A DNA stretch of 64,000 bases from Paguma larvata (Eukaryota > Chordata > Mammalia > Carnivora > Viverridae): positions 63,213,312 to 63,277,311 of the forward strand of contig CM057826.1 in NCBI GenBank assembly GCA_030068075.1, read 5' to 3'. The translations under genes and the position numbers were made by a program. A model generated the notes under the pieces. That model searched no databases, was not told the origin of the DNA, and saw only the letters and a program-made list of their open reading frames with translations. Position 1 is the stretch's first letter, and each line of letters opens with the position of its first letter. This document shows positions 10,780 to 21,589 of the stretch, one piece after another.

Positions 10780-11400
10780 TATTGATTAATTTTTCTATTG
10801 GTTATGAGACATATTTCTGTTTCTTTGTGTGCCTGATACTTTTTGGTTGGAGATAGGACATTATAACTTCTTGAGTTCTGGGTTTTGTTGTGTTCTTTTA
10901 CCTTGTTCTGGCATGCTGTTGACTTCGGATCTTTTGGGAACTTGCCTTTAAGCTTCGTTAGGCAGGATCAGAATAACCTCAGTCTAGGGTTAATTTAGCC
11001 TCTGCAGCTCTCTCTTTCTGAGATATTCCCTTCTCTTCCCTCTGCACCACACATTCTATCCACCTTGGATTTCCTGAACTTTGTTCTTTATCTTCTCAAC
11101 TCAGTGGGACCACTGGGTGATATTGGATTCTTTCTCCTGTTCTGCAGCCTGTAAACTGCCCCCAGGCAGTAAGTTGGTATAATTGTAGACTCATCTTGCT
11201 AGTTTACCTTTACTCAGGGATTGTAGTTTTGTCCTGTCTGTTATATAATGTCTGGAAGTTATTATTTCTTATATTTTGTCTGTATTTCTAGTCATTTAGG
11301 TAGGAAAGTAAATCCAGTCTCTGTGATTATCTACAGACCTGGATTCTTGATTTTTCTTTTTGAGTGTCTTAAAGTGGGCCTGCCTATTTGGATGCACTCT
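10780..11400 (-). mobile_element. Old L1M-type sequence, right part
   Basis: Continues the interrupted element: 'attgattaatttttctattg', 'gcctgatactttttggttgg' and TCTGGGTTTTGTTGTGTTCT follow the same old-L1 segment. Highly diverged towards 11.4 kb. Orientation is tentative. Confidence 0.48.
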
Positions 11401-11487
11401 GTTTATTAAGTTGACATATAAATAATTTTATGATACCATTAACAACCATATCTTACTATTTTTAAGCCCACGTATCTTTTTTTTTTA

Positions 11488-11690
11488 AACAGCTAACATT
11501 ATTGAGTGCTTACTATGTGCTAGGCTGTATGCTAAACCAACGCCTTGTGTACGTGACCTCAATTAATATTTACAATAGCCCCTTTGAAAAAAGAAGTATT
11601 ATTACATGCAATTTAAAGATGAGAAAAACAGGCTCAGAGATATTATTTGCTCAAGATTCCACCCTAGCAAGATCTGAAATTCAACTGATA
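11488..11690 (+). repeat. Ancient MIR/L2-class repeat
   Basis: 'attgagtgcttactatgtgc' followed by TAGGC, then 'aaagatgagaaaaacaggct', then CAGAGA is the widespread mammalian pattern of 'CTTACTATGTGCCAGGC ... GATGAGGAAACTGAGGC'. Confidence 0.65.
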
Positions 11691-11744
11691 TCTTTTTTTC
11701 TCAGATGAAGGCTTTGACCAGTATTCAGTGCTGCTTTTCACATG

Positions 11745-12595
11745 TGTGTCTTTCAGATATTTTCTAACAGCTTTATTGAGCTATACCTTGCGTGCTATAC
11801 AATTTGGCCATTTAAAGTGTATAATTCAATGGGTTTTTTTTTTGTATATTCACAGTTATACAACCATCATCATAATCAATTTTAGAATCAATTTTAGAAC
11901 ATTTTTATCACCTTAGAAAGAAGCCCTGTACCCTTTAGTAGTATTCCTCCATCTTCCGCCCATCTTCCCAGCCCTAAGCAACCATTAATCTACTTTCTGC
12001 CTCTAGATTTGCCTACTAGGGACATTTCACACAAATGGAATCATACATTATGTGACCTTTTGTGGCGTGGGTTTCGGTGACACATCAAGGAGGCCTTGCC
12101 CAATCCGAGGTCACCTATGTTTTCTTCTAAGAGTTTCATAGTTTTAGTTCCCACATTTAGGTCTCTGATCCACTCGAGATAATATTCGTGTAGGGTGTGA
12201 AAAGGTATCCAGGCTTATTCTTCTGCACGTGAATATTCAGCTGTCCCGGCACTATTTGTTGAGAAGACTATTCTTTTCTCATTTTCCTGACACCTTTGCC
12301 AAGAATCCGTTGACCATATAGGTAACAGTTTATTTCTGCACTTTCAGTTCTTTTCGATTGATTCAGATGCCTAGTCTCGTCCCCATACTACACTGTCTTG
12401 GTTACTGTTGCTTTGTCGTTAAGTTTTGAAATCTGAAAGTTTGAATCTTTCCAACTGTTTCTTCTGTTTTTCTGGATTGTTTGACTATTCTTAGCCCCTT
12501 GAGTTCCCATATAAACTTTAGGAGCAGCTTGTCTCAATTTCTTCAACCCAAGCTGAGATTTTTGACAGGGATTGTATTGAATCTATAGATCACAT
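11745..12595 (-). mobile_element. Old L1M with internal deletion
   Basis: The left part (AACAGCTTTATTGAGCTATA, TTTAAAGTGTATAATTCAAT, 'aatcaattttagaacatttt', GGAATCATACATTATGTGAC) is an old L1 3' end. From about 12070 it joins directly to ORF2 antisense sequence ('gcactatttgttgagaagac', ACACTGTCTTGGTTACTGTT, ATTGTATTGAATCTATAGAT). The segment between is missing. Confidence 0.8.
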
Positions 12596-14139
12596 CTGTT
12601 CACATGCATTTTTAGTAACTTTATTTTTTCAGGATATTTTTGTTCTTTCCCCCTAGCCCACATTTTTATTTTACAGTCTTTTTATTTTGGCAAGTCAGTA
12701 AATTAGTGAATGTCTATATAATGGCATATGTTTATAGAAGACTTTATAGTTTATAATCCGTCAGTCCACACATTATCTCATGTAATCCTTGCAACAGTAA
12801 TTCACATCTCTATTTTAAGACAAGGGGCCGTGATAACAATCATACATACTGCCAGGCTAACAAAATAAAATGTATTTTCCCCAAAGCTTTAAATTTCTTT
12901 ACTGTTTATTTTACCCAAGGTCTGTGGTGGGGGTGAATTTTCATTTTATAACTGGCTTCTTAGCATAAGTGGGAATGGCATTTAAATACTTAGTACAGAA
13001 GGTGAGACATTTGCATGCTAAATGAAGTTCCATGGGAGTCTCAGCTGGGGAGACTCTCTGTTGTTCTGCAAATTGAAAATCTCTGGAAGTGTTAGTCCCA
13101 GAGTAGAAACCATATGGAGAGAAAGGGCATTTCCTTAGAGAACGGTTAATTGTCAGCTTCTCATTGTCATTTCAAAATGTCAGTTTAAATATGTAAATGA
13201 GTAATTACACAGTTCATGCTATTGATTGTTGCCGACTTTACCTGATGGGAGAAAAAGAGTTGGGTAAGCATGCCTGACTAAGGACTCCTGGACCTATTCA
13301 TTTTCCAAACATTTGGATTCCTAATGAGGTGACAATGTAAATGGAACACTTTTCTGGATTGATCAATAAGCGTTACATGTGTCTGTCTGATGGGACAGAT
13401 GTTAGTTGATGTAAGTATAACCCTCAGTTGAATATGTAGTTGGGAAATTTGTGCTTGGAAAATTCTAGATAGATGAGCTTTGTGTTCATTACTATTATTA
13501 TTTTTAACTTTCACAACAGCTAGTATAGATGCGGAAGATACTTGAAAACACATTTTATTTTAGACTTGATGTTGGTGTTAATTAGGCATCTCTTCAACAT
13601 AACGGCAAGTGCCTTTGGTTATACCTGTTGTCTATTGTTTAAAACATCAGCATATGCAAATTTGTGATACAGGTGGAGGAATTAAGAAAATAGGTGGGGT
13701 GAAGGGCAGTATTTTTGTAAAAATGTGGCTGCATTTCCTTAAGATGTCAGAATTTTTCACTTATTTACAAAAATTTAGAACTTCTTTCTGGGAAATAACA
13801 AGCTTTAACAACACATTCTACATTTAAGGGTGATGCCTTTAGGTAATGGCACTACCTTGACAATTTTATGTATACAGATTCTTAACCTGAGTTTATTTCA
13901 TGATATTAAATAGGATGAAAATCAATGTGAGAATATTGTTGGGGAAGTATTTATTCTTCTAAAAAATGTGATGGCAGTTTTATATTAATTGTAAGCAAAG
14001 AGTGACATCAGTGTCACTCCTCCTCCACTTTCTTGGTTCCCTAAATTCTTTCATCCCTGATCAGTTATTGTCCTAGTGTTCTAACCTGTAGGTTCAGCCT
14101 GTCCCGGCCTCTCTACGTGGACACAAAAGTCATTTTTCT
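12596..14139. other. SINE-free unique block
   Basis: I see no interspersed repeat apart from a possible MIR-like trace around 12740-12840 ('cacattatctcatgtaatcc'). The sequence is AT-rich. It holds an octamer ATTTGCAT near 13010 and GTAAATGAGTAATTAC near 13193. There is no convincing exon. Regulatory conservation is possible but not shown. Confidence 0.5.
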
Positions 14140-14660
14140 CTAACATTTTGCTATAACTGAGCAGGAAGTTCTTCTTAAAATCTTTCAACCGTTGTCCATT
14201 CCTTATGGATGAGTCCTTAAGACTCTCAGAATCCTTCTAGGGACATTTAATTTAAGTCCCTTGGCCACCTGGCACAGTGACTACCTCTCTGTTCAGCGTG
14301 ACCCGCCACAGTCCACCTTCCAGCATGCATACCCAGTTGTTAAAGCATCCTGCTCAACACACACAGCTCCTTCTGTAAGTGCCCTTGTCTCCTTCTCATC
14401 TGCTTGATGAGCGCCTTCTTATTTTTTTCTAGACTCAGTTCTCATGCAACTCTTTCTCTGGAGATTTCCCTGATGCCTCAGGGCCTTACACACTCCTAGG
14501 CCAGCACCGCTCACATTTCATATTTTCAGTTTCCATTTTCTTCCTCTCCATACTTAACATACTTAAGGCAGAGACTGTACTTTTTTTGTCTTTTGTCTTT
14601 GTAACCTTAGTGCCCAACATTTAATAGAAGCTTACTAAATAAATAAATAAAAGTTTTCAT
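14140..14660 (+). repeat. L2 LINE 3' fragment
   Basis: TTCAACCGTTGTCCATTCCT, 'aagtcccttggccacctggc', GGAGATTTCCCTGATGCCTC, AGGCAGAGACTGTAC and a final TAGAAGCTTACTAAATAAATA follow the L2 3' end in order. Confidence 0.7.
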
Positions 14661-14794
14661 TGGGTAATAGTAATTTCAAACACTTAAGAATTTTTAGAAA
14701 AAGATTTTTCAGGATTTGTCCAGTTCAGAAGACAGTGAGGAATGCATATCATGTGCATTTTACCATACATATTCTTGCATTAATCTACATACCA

Positions 14795-14935
14795 GTGTGA
14801 TGGGGATTCAGCACCCCTGCTTCTAACTCCTTATGTGACTTCAGGCAAGTCACACAATCAGTTTCTAATCAGTTTCTTCTTCTGTAAAATAATTTCAATC
14901 TCTTTTCCAGGACTGAAATACCTTCATTTTGTAGA
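14795..14935 (+). repeat. MIR relic
   Basis: TTATGTGACTTCAGGCAAGT followed by TTTCTTCTTCTGTAAAATAA is the MIR core and 3' half. Confidence 0.7.
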
Positions 14936-15074
14936 CTAAAGGTCCCAGTTAACAGAATTTTGGTGGTAGCATATTCATGCTGCTTAAACATCTCTGTTGG
15001 GCAACTGTTTCCTGTTAGCTTATAAACTAGGCTTGATGAATCCATAGTTTTTCTACTAGTAGCTGTTTTTACCC

Positions 15075-15238
15075 AACCAAGCAGGGGAGGGGCAGAGAGA
15101 GAGGCACAGAATCTGAAGCAGGCTCTAGGCTCTGAGCTGTCAGCACAGAGCCTGATGCGGGACTCAAACCCATGAACCGTGAGATCATGACCTGAGCCAA
15201 AGTGGGATGCCCAACTGACTGAGCCACCCAGGCGCCCC
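15075..15238 (-). mobile_element. Feline SINE lacking its tail
   Basis: Antisense body from GCAGGGGAGGGGCAGAGAGA to GAGCCACCCAGGCGCCCC. The usual TTTATTTTTGAGAGAG tail part is absent, so it is 3'-deleted. No clear duplication. Confidence 0.88.
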
Positions 15239-15530
15239 AGTAAGTAGTATTTTCAAAAGCAATGAACTGTTGGTTAGGTTTTTTTGTCCATCCCTAAGTA
15301 CAGGTTATGAGATGAAGTGAACCTAAAAACTATTCTTACTTTTGTGTCCTACCTATTAAAAAGTTGATGGACAGTTGTCCACATGGTACTATCCTGACTC
15401 TTTCAGGGTATATATAAATGTTTAGAAAGAGAAGATTTTCAAATTAATATTTTATAGCTCACTTTTTTTAGGCTATTCCTCCCTGGTTGCTGGGTATTCA
15501 CAGTAAACTAACATTTTAAAGTAATGATAG

Positions 15531-15720
15531 AGGGGCACCTGGTTGGTTAAGTGTCTAACTTTCGCTCAGGTCATGATCTCATGCTTTGTGAGTTCAAGCC
15601 CCGTATTGGGCTCTGCGCTGACAGCTCAGAATCTGAAGCCTGCTTCGGAATCTGTGTCTCCCACTCTGTCTCTCTGACCCCCCACTCGCACTCTGCATCT
15701 CTGTCTTTCAAAAATAAACA
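15531..15720 (+). mobile_element. Feline SINE
   Basis: Perfect 15-bp duplication TTAAAGTAATGATAG at 15516-15530 and 15721-15735. The 5' part has a small deletion (GGGGCACCTGGTTGGTTAAG). Confidence 0.94.
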
Positions 15721-16430
15721 TTAAAGTAATGATAGAATAAAAATAAAGGAATTTACCCATTCCTAACTTGTATTATAGTAATTTCAATTTAACTCTGCTT
15801 ACCTATCAGATTATAAACTTCATGAATGTAGCAACCATGCTTTTGTATCTCTCACACCACCAACGCCATCCCTTTGTACATAGACACCATATGCCATATG
15901 CCATAGATGCTGAGTCAGTGTTGGATGAATGAACTGATGGCTTATTACTACTTTAAGATAAAATTATGTTGCAGCTTCCACACTCACAAGATAGGATTTT
16001 GTTTTTTTTCATTCCTAAAATAAAGTAAAGCTCCTATGCCCACGTTAACCTATCTAACCGTATGCTTCCATGCTTCCAGAATTACCATCTGTGAAATAAC
16101 ATGGAATCAGAAAATCACAAAGGATTTTGTCTTTTGATCTTGTAAGCTAATTCGTTAAAGCCCCCTCCCTATTTTGATATAAAATACAGGTTCCCTTAGT
16201 TTGTCACTTTCTAGATGTCCTTGTGAATCTTCAGTACTCATAGTATCTGAAAACTATCATAGGTGAGTGAATTTAAGAATTCTGGTTTTTAGGGGTTGCC
16301 TGGGTGGCTCAGTTGGTTGAGCGTCTGACTCTTGATTTTGGCTCAGGTCATGATCCCAGGGTGGTGGGATTGAGTCCTGCGGTGGGATCATGCTGAGTGT
16401 GGAGACTGCTTGAGATTCTCTCTCTCTCAG

Positions 16431-16802
16431 GGTGCCTGGGTGGCTCAGTCAGTTAAGCATCCAACTCTTTTTTTTTTTAATGTTTATTTATCTTTCAGAG
16501 AGAGAGTGCAAGTGGGCTACGAGCAGAGAAAGAGGGAGATACAGAATCTGAAGCAGGCTGAGATCCAAGCTGTCAGCACAGAGCCTGATGCGGGGCTTGA
16601 ATTCATGAGCCCTGAGATCATAACCTGAGCCGAAATCGGACACTTAATGGACTGAGCCACCCAAGTGCCCCAGGCATCCAACTCTTGATTTCGGCTCACG
16701 TAAATGATCTCATGGTTGGCGAGTTGGATCCCCACCCCCCTAACCTTGTGCACATGCATGTGCGCTCTCTCAAAATACATAAATAGACTAAAAAAAAAAA
16801 AA
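16431..16802 (+). mobile_element. Middle SINE of the nest
   Basis: It starts GGTGCCTGGGTGGCTCAGTC, is interrupted after 'agcatccaactctt', resumes at 16687 and ends in a run of A. The duplicated target is AGATTCTCT (near 16413 and 16803). Confidence 0.88.
16470..16673 (-). mobile_element. Innermost SINE of the nest
   Basis: Antisense copy with duplication GCATCCAACTCTT at 16457-16469 and 16674-16686, both inside the middle SINE. Confidence 0.93.
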
Positions 16803-16867
16803 AGATTCTCTGCCCCTCTCCCCTGTTTGTGCTCTCTCTCTTGCTCTAAAAAAGAAAGAATATTGAT

Positions 16868-17030
16868 TTTCATTTTTAGACATTCATTGAATGCCCACTA
16901 TACGCATGGAGGAATACAAAGATGGGTGTGTTATAACTCCTGCCCTTAAGGAGTATTTGGTCTTATATAGTTAAGTACACACATGACCAGAAACAAGGAA
17001 AAGTGCAATGTGCTTAGGAAGTTTCCAGAA
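16868..17030 (+). repeat. Ancient mammalian repeat (attgagcacctac type)
   Basis: 'cattgaatgcccactatacg' and 'actcctgcccttaaggagta' match a common old mammalian repeat, also seen near 21.1, 38.6, 42.4 and 59.2 kb. I do not name the family. Confidence 0.55.
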
Positions 17031-17079
17031 AGGAGAAAAACAACCAACTGGGCTTTATAGGAGGATAGGGTTCTAGTCA

Positions 17080-17625
17080 GGCTGAGTTTGTTGCAAGGAA
17101 TATGGACCAGGCCCAGAATGGCCACGTAGCTTCACTTCCCCTCCTAAATCATGGCCTCTTTCTTTACTTCAGCCAGTGTGGCTCTAGTGGTTGCCCACAT
17201 TGTTCCCTGCTTCCCCTCTCCTTCCCCCAGACCGAAGAGCCTTGTGCAGCACTGACATCCTGGGGAGACCACTCTGCAGAGGCCCTGGCTTCCTCTGTTG
17301 CTGCCTGGAAGAGTCAGGTGCACAGCCTTGAGGTCTTGTGGAGGTCACACCCTGAGGGGCAGCAATGGTGAGAGAGAGGAGACAGGAGGAACCAGTTGAC
17401 AAGTTGCTCCTCCTTCCCCCTGAGAAACTATTCTGAAAGCAGTAGTTTCCCCTGGCTTCTCTGGATACATTGTGTAAGACCAAATAACCAGCTGGCCATC
17501 TGGGTTCTGCACCCTCATATATTGGTTCTCTGAGCTTTGTTTCCTCACTTACCTTTTCCCCTCACTCTTGCTTCCCTGAGATTGCATCCCCAATAAAATA
17601 TAAGCATGTAAGCTTAAAATAGAAC
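17080..17625 (+). repeat. Possible ancient LTR
   Basis: The 3' end 'gagattgcatccccaataaa' with a polyadenylation signal resembles ERVL-type LTR ends. The rest is GC-richer than its surroundings. Its open frames lack any family match, so I read it as an LTR relic or unique sequence. Confidence 0.3.
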
Positions 17626-17829
17626 CCATATACACAGCTCATGGAAAGGAGATTATTGTTGAAATACATTGGACTGCATAGGCCGTGAGCCTAATTGAAA
17701 AAAAAAATTCATTCACTAAGGAAAAATATAAAGAAAATGAGATTATTCTTAATCTAATGCACTCAAAATAGTAAACACACAGAGATACACACATGAATGT
17801 GATGGAGTGCCCATTATTAGTTGTCCCCA

Positions 17830-18390
17830 TGCCGTCTATCCTCACTTTTCTTCTTCCCAACAGATCCCTAGCAGAAGTTCAGGTAGCTACTCCCCCTACA
17901 AGAAACCCTGGTGTTGCAGGGGTCCCACTTCCAAATGTAGGGGGCAGGCTGATTGATCTAAGGTAATCCCTGCCTCTTAGCAACAGTTACATTAGGAAAG
18001 GGCATCTGATGCGACTTGGACTAATGAGTCTCTAGAAAAAGTTTGCTGGAGATTTCTGGAAAAGTTTTCCACATCCTTCTGGTAGAGTTTCTAGAAGCAA
18101 CTCCTTTCCTCCCTCCCTTCCAAGTGGGAAATGGACATGAAGAAGGTGCCCTCGATTGTCAGCAGCAGCTGCCCAAAGATCCAATGGGAGTTAATACTAG
18201 GATGAAGACCGTGCTTTGAAGGGAGAGAACAGCATGGGAAAAGCTAGAGCCTTGATTGTGATTGAACCACTAAAACCCACCCTGCCTCTAGCCTTCCTAT
18301 TGTATAAGCCAATACATTTCTTTATTAAACACTGCTTGAGTTATGTCTTTTTGACTTAGACCGCAAAGCATCCTAAAACACTCATGTATT
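17830..18390 (+). repeat. Possible MaLR-type LTR relic
   Basis: 'gcatctgatgcgacttggac', 'tgctggagatttctggaaaa' and the ending 'ttaaacactgcttgagttat ... gcaaagcatcctaaaaca' resemble an MLT1J-like LTR (ends with 'aagcatcctaactgata'). Confidence 0.45.
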
Positions 18391-18593
18391 TATGTAAATG
18401 GGATTTTACTATGCATGCTGTTTTATAATCTGTTTTTTTCACAAGCTATATCATATAAACTTTCTATGTAAATATAGATCTTATATCACCATTTTAAATT
18501 AAGTATTCTATAGTGTGTGTGCTGTGTGTATAAAACTTGATATATTATGCTAGTTATCAGTTCTCTCTCTATAGAAATTTAATTTTACTTTCT

Positions 18594-19015
18594 GTCTTAG
18601 TTATTTGTTGCTTACCCCAAAACTCAGTGGCTTAAAACAACACATATTTATTATCTCAGTTTCACGGGTCTTGAATTCAAGCAGAGCTTAGCCGGGTCTT
18701 TTGTTTTAGGGACTCTCATGAGGCAGCAATCCAGGTATCGGCTAGAGCCCGAGTCATCTTCAACTGGGCAGGCAGGATCCATTTCCAAGCTCACTCAGCA
18801 GCTGCTGACAGGATTCAGTTCCTTGAGGGCTGTTGGATGAGGACCTCAGTTCCTTGTCACTATTGACCAGAGGTCACCATTAACCAAGTTTCTTACCAAG
18901 TGTTCCTGTTTACCAGAGCAAACACATGAGAAACCAGAGAGAGAGAGTGCCATCAAGACAGAAGTCAGTCTTTTTTTTATTATTTTTTTATTTTTAAAGT
19001 TTATTTATTTATTTC

Positions 19016-19047
<32 letters not shown>

Positions 19048-19430
19048 GCTCATGTGGGCCCATGCAAGCATAAGCAGGAAAGGAGCAGAGGGAGAACAAG
19101 AGAGAGAGAGAGAATAATCCCAAGCAGGCTCCACACTGTCAGCACAGAGCCTAAAGTGGGGCTCAATCCTATGAACCATGAGATCATGACTAGACCCCAA
19201 ATCAAGAGTCAGATGCTTAACTGACTGAACCACCCACGTGCTCCAGAAGTCAGTCTTTTGGAACCTGATCTCAGATGTGACATCCCATCACTTTTGCTAT
19301 TCTTCAAAAGCAAGTCACTAGGTCCAGCTGATATTCAAGGGGGAGGGGATTACACAAGGGTGTGACAACCAGGAGGCAGGGATGATTGGGAGCTATTTTG
19401 GAAGGTTGCTCCTCACACTTGCTTTTATAA
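18594..19430 (-). mobile_element. MLT1-type MaLR solo LTR, split by a SINE
   Basis: 'ctcagtggcttaaaacaaca' followed by TATTTATTATCTCA is the reverse complement of the MLT1 3' end (TTTTAAGCCACTAAGTTTTG type). It continues with CCATTTCCAAGCTCACTCAG, and after the SINE with 'gattacacaagggtgtgaca' and GGAGGCAGGGATGATTGG. It is an endogenous LTR relic with no internal viral genes. Confidence 0.75.
18975..19243 (-). mobile_element. Feline SINE with (GA)n
   Basis: Antisense copy with a perfect 16-bp duplication, CAGAAGTCAGTCTTTT, at 18959-18974 and 19244-19259. GA run at about 19016-19045. Confidence 0.95.
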
Positions 19431-19476
19431 ACAGTGTTGTGGTAAATATTCTTATACATGCTTCTTTGGAAACTCG

Positions 19477-19862
19477 TGTTATGGACTGAATTGTGTCCTC
19501 CCCCCCGCCATTCATATGTTGAAGTCCTAACCCCCCAGTACCTCAGACTGTGCCTATATTTGGAGATAGGGTCTTTCAAGAGGTAAATAATGTTAAAAGA
19601 GGCTTTGGGGTAGCCCCTAATGGAATATGACTGATGTCCTTATAAGAGATTAGGACATAGATATAGCCAGAGGAAGACCATGTGGGGACATAGGGAGAAG
19701 ACAGTCATCTACAAGCCAAGGAGAGAGGCCTCAGAATGAAATCAGCCTGCTGACACCTGGGCTGGGACTTCCAGCCTCCAGAACTGTGAGGAAATACATT
19801 TGTTGTTTCAGCCACCCAGTCTGTGGTACTTTGTTATGGCAGTCCTAGAAAACTAATAAATT
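19477..19862 (+). mobile_element. MLT1-type MaLR solo LTR
   Basis: TGGACTGAATTGTGTCCTCC, 'attcatatgttgaagtccta', 'ggagatagggtctttcaaga', CCAGCCTCCAGAACTGTGAG and TCAGCCACCCAGTCTGTGG run in LTR order, ending 'ctagaaaactaataaa'. No retroviral genes adjoin it. Confidence 0.8.
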
Positions 19863-19904
19863 CTTCCATTAATATCTGGGCTAATGTATTACTAATTGTG
19901 TTCC

Positions 19905-20900
19905 AGAATTTACTTTGCCATCAGGAGTCTATAAAAGTGTCCATTTCCTCGCATATTCAACAGTAACATTAAGTGTTATTACATCTTTTAGCTTTCGTCA
20001 AGTTGACGTCTGAATGATGGTATAATATAACTTAATTTTACAATTATTTGAATCCTAGTGAGTTTGGACCTGTTTTTCACTTATTTATTGACTACCTGTA
20101 TTTCTAATTTGTGAATTTTCTCTATGCTCAATTTTTTTCTGTTAGGGAATTTATATTTTTATTTTTGATTTGTAAGAGGTCTTTGTATTTTAGGGACATT
20201 AATCTTTTGTCAGGTCGCAAATGTTTTCCCCCAGTTTTTGCTTTCTTTTAAAATTTGATCTTTTGCAAAACATAAGTTTTAAGTTTTTATGGAGCCAAAC
20301 CTGTCTCTTTCTTCTTTTACTTTTGTCTATGTTAAGGCTATTGAACTCAGGAGATAAATGTCGATATTATTTTCTTACAGCTATGTTATGGGTTAATTTT
20401 GTAATTAAATATCTAATCCCTCTGAATTTATGTGCACGTGATTTATATGATAGGAAACACTATTTATTCCCCCAAATGGTTAGTATATTGTCCTAATCCC
20501 ATTTAATGAATCTATCTTTTCCCTACTGATTTGAAAGTACACATTTTATTGTGTACTAATTTTAAAAACATTAATTTTCATCTGATTATGGAGCCTAGGT
20601 TTTTTTTTATTGTTCTCCGTGCTCTTGTATTAATACTATTGCTTAATAATATTCGTCAGTATTTCACAGGAATTTTCTTCCTTCATGGTTTTCCTCATCC
20701 CCTCCTCTCCAAAAATTCCATCTTGGCTATATTCAGGCAATTTTTCTTCCCAAAGAACTTTGGGAAGTTTGGGAACGTTTCTAAATTAATCTGGGAAGAA
20801 TTGATATCTCTGTAAGCCAATCGTTTCATAAGAGGGATTATATGTCTCTCTATTTACTCAAGTTTTTAAAAAATGTTACTCAGTGTTTTTTCCCCATATT
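19905..20900 (-). mobile_element. Old L1M ORF2 segment
   Basis: The order of landmarks is that of antisense L1 ORF2: 'gtaagaggtctttgtatttt', 'ctttttgcaaaacataagtt'-like sequence, 'aatctatcttttccctactg', 'aattaatctgggaagaattg', then ATATGTCTCTCTATTTACTC. Many indels; no coding capacity. Confidence 0.72.
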
Positions 20901-21049
20901 TATGCCTACTTTTTTGTTTTGTTTTCTTTCTATCTTTCCCTCCAAATTTTTTTTGCTATCATGAATGGAGCTTAAATAATTTTTTTCTAGTCAATAACTG
21001 ATGGTGTTATATGTATTTAAGCTATTTCTTTTATTCAAATGTTGTATTT

Positions 21050-21560
21050 ATTCGACACATATTTATTGAGCACTCGCTATGTGATATACACTCTTCTAAG
21101 CACTGAGAATCTAGCAGTGAACGAAACAGACAAAGTTTTCTCCCATTAGGGAACTTAACCATTCATTCATTCAGCGAGGGGTGGGGTAATGAGATAAATA
21201 GTAAACACGAAAACAAAATATGGCCTATCGGATGGTGAGGAACACCAAATAAAGCAGGGAAGGGAGTAGTAGGTGAAGGTGTGAGGGTTAACTTTAGTAC
21301 TAAGTAGGGCAGTTAGGGGAGACTTACTGAGGAAGTAAGTTTTGAACAAAGACCCGAAGAGTGAGGGAACAGTATTTATGAGGAGGAATAAGGTCCCTGA
21401 TTGAAGGAACAGCAAATACAAAAGCCATGAGTCAGAAGCTGGTGCATTCAAAGAATAAGGAGATCAGTGTGGCTGAGTGGGAAAGGGAAGAGCATTAAAA
21501 TAAAAGTAAGGAGGCAAGTTTTACGACTTCGTAGATTATTGTAAGGCCTTTGGGCATTAG
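21050..21560 (+). repeat. Ancient mammalian repeat (attgagcacctac type), long copy
   Basis: 'atttattgagcactcgctat' then 'agcagtgaacgaaacagaca', 'aaataaagcagggaagggag', GAACAGCAAATACAAAAGCC, GATCAGTGTGGCTGAG and 'attgtaaggcctttgggc' keep the full order of this family. Confidence 0.65.
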
Positions 21561-21589
21561 CCTGAGTGAGCTTTTCCTGCTTAACTCTG

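Larger units (their letters stand above)
16292..16863 (+). mobile_element. Outer SINE of a three-level nest
   Basis: It starts GGGTTGCCTGGGTGGCTCAG, is interrupted in its CT-rich part after 16430, and resumes at about 16803 with AGATTCTCTGCCCCTCTCCC and a short A-rich tail. The 'CTCTTGATTTTGGCTCAGG' variant marks an older subfamily. Confidence 0.88.

Noticed and set aside
17102..17371. 89-codon sense frame with overlapping 99-codon antisense frame
   Set aside because: GC-richer DNA gives long frames on both strands; it may lie in an LTR relic, and neither shows family features.
18594..19862. Possible endogenous provirus
   Set aside because: Only LTR-like sequences of opposite direction are present, with no gag, pol or env-type reading frame between them.
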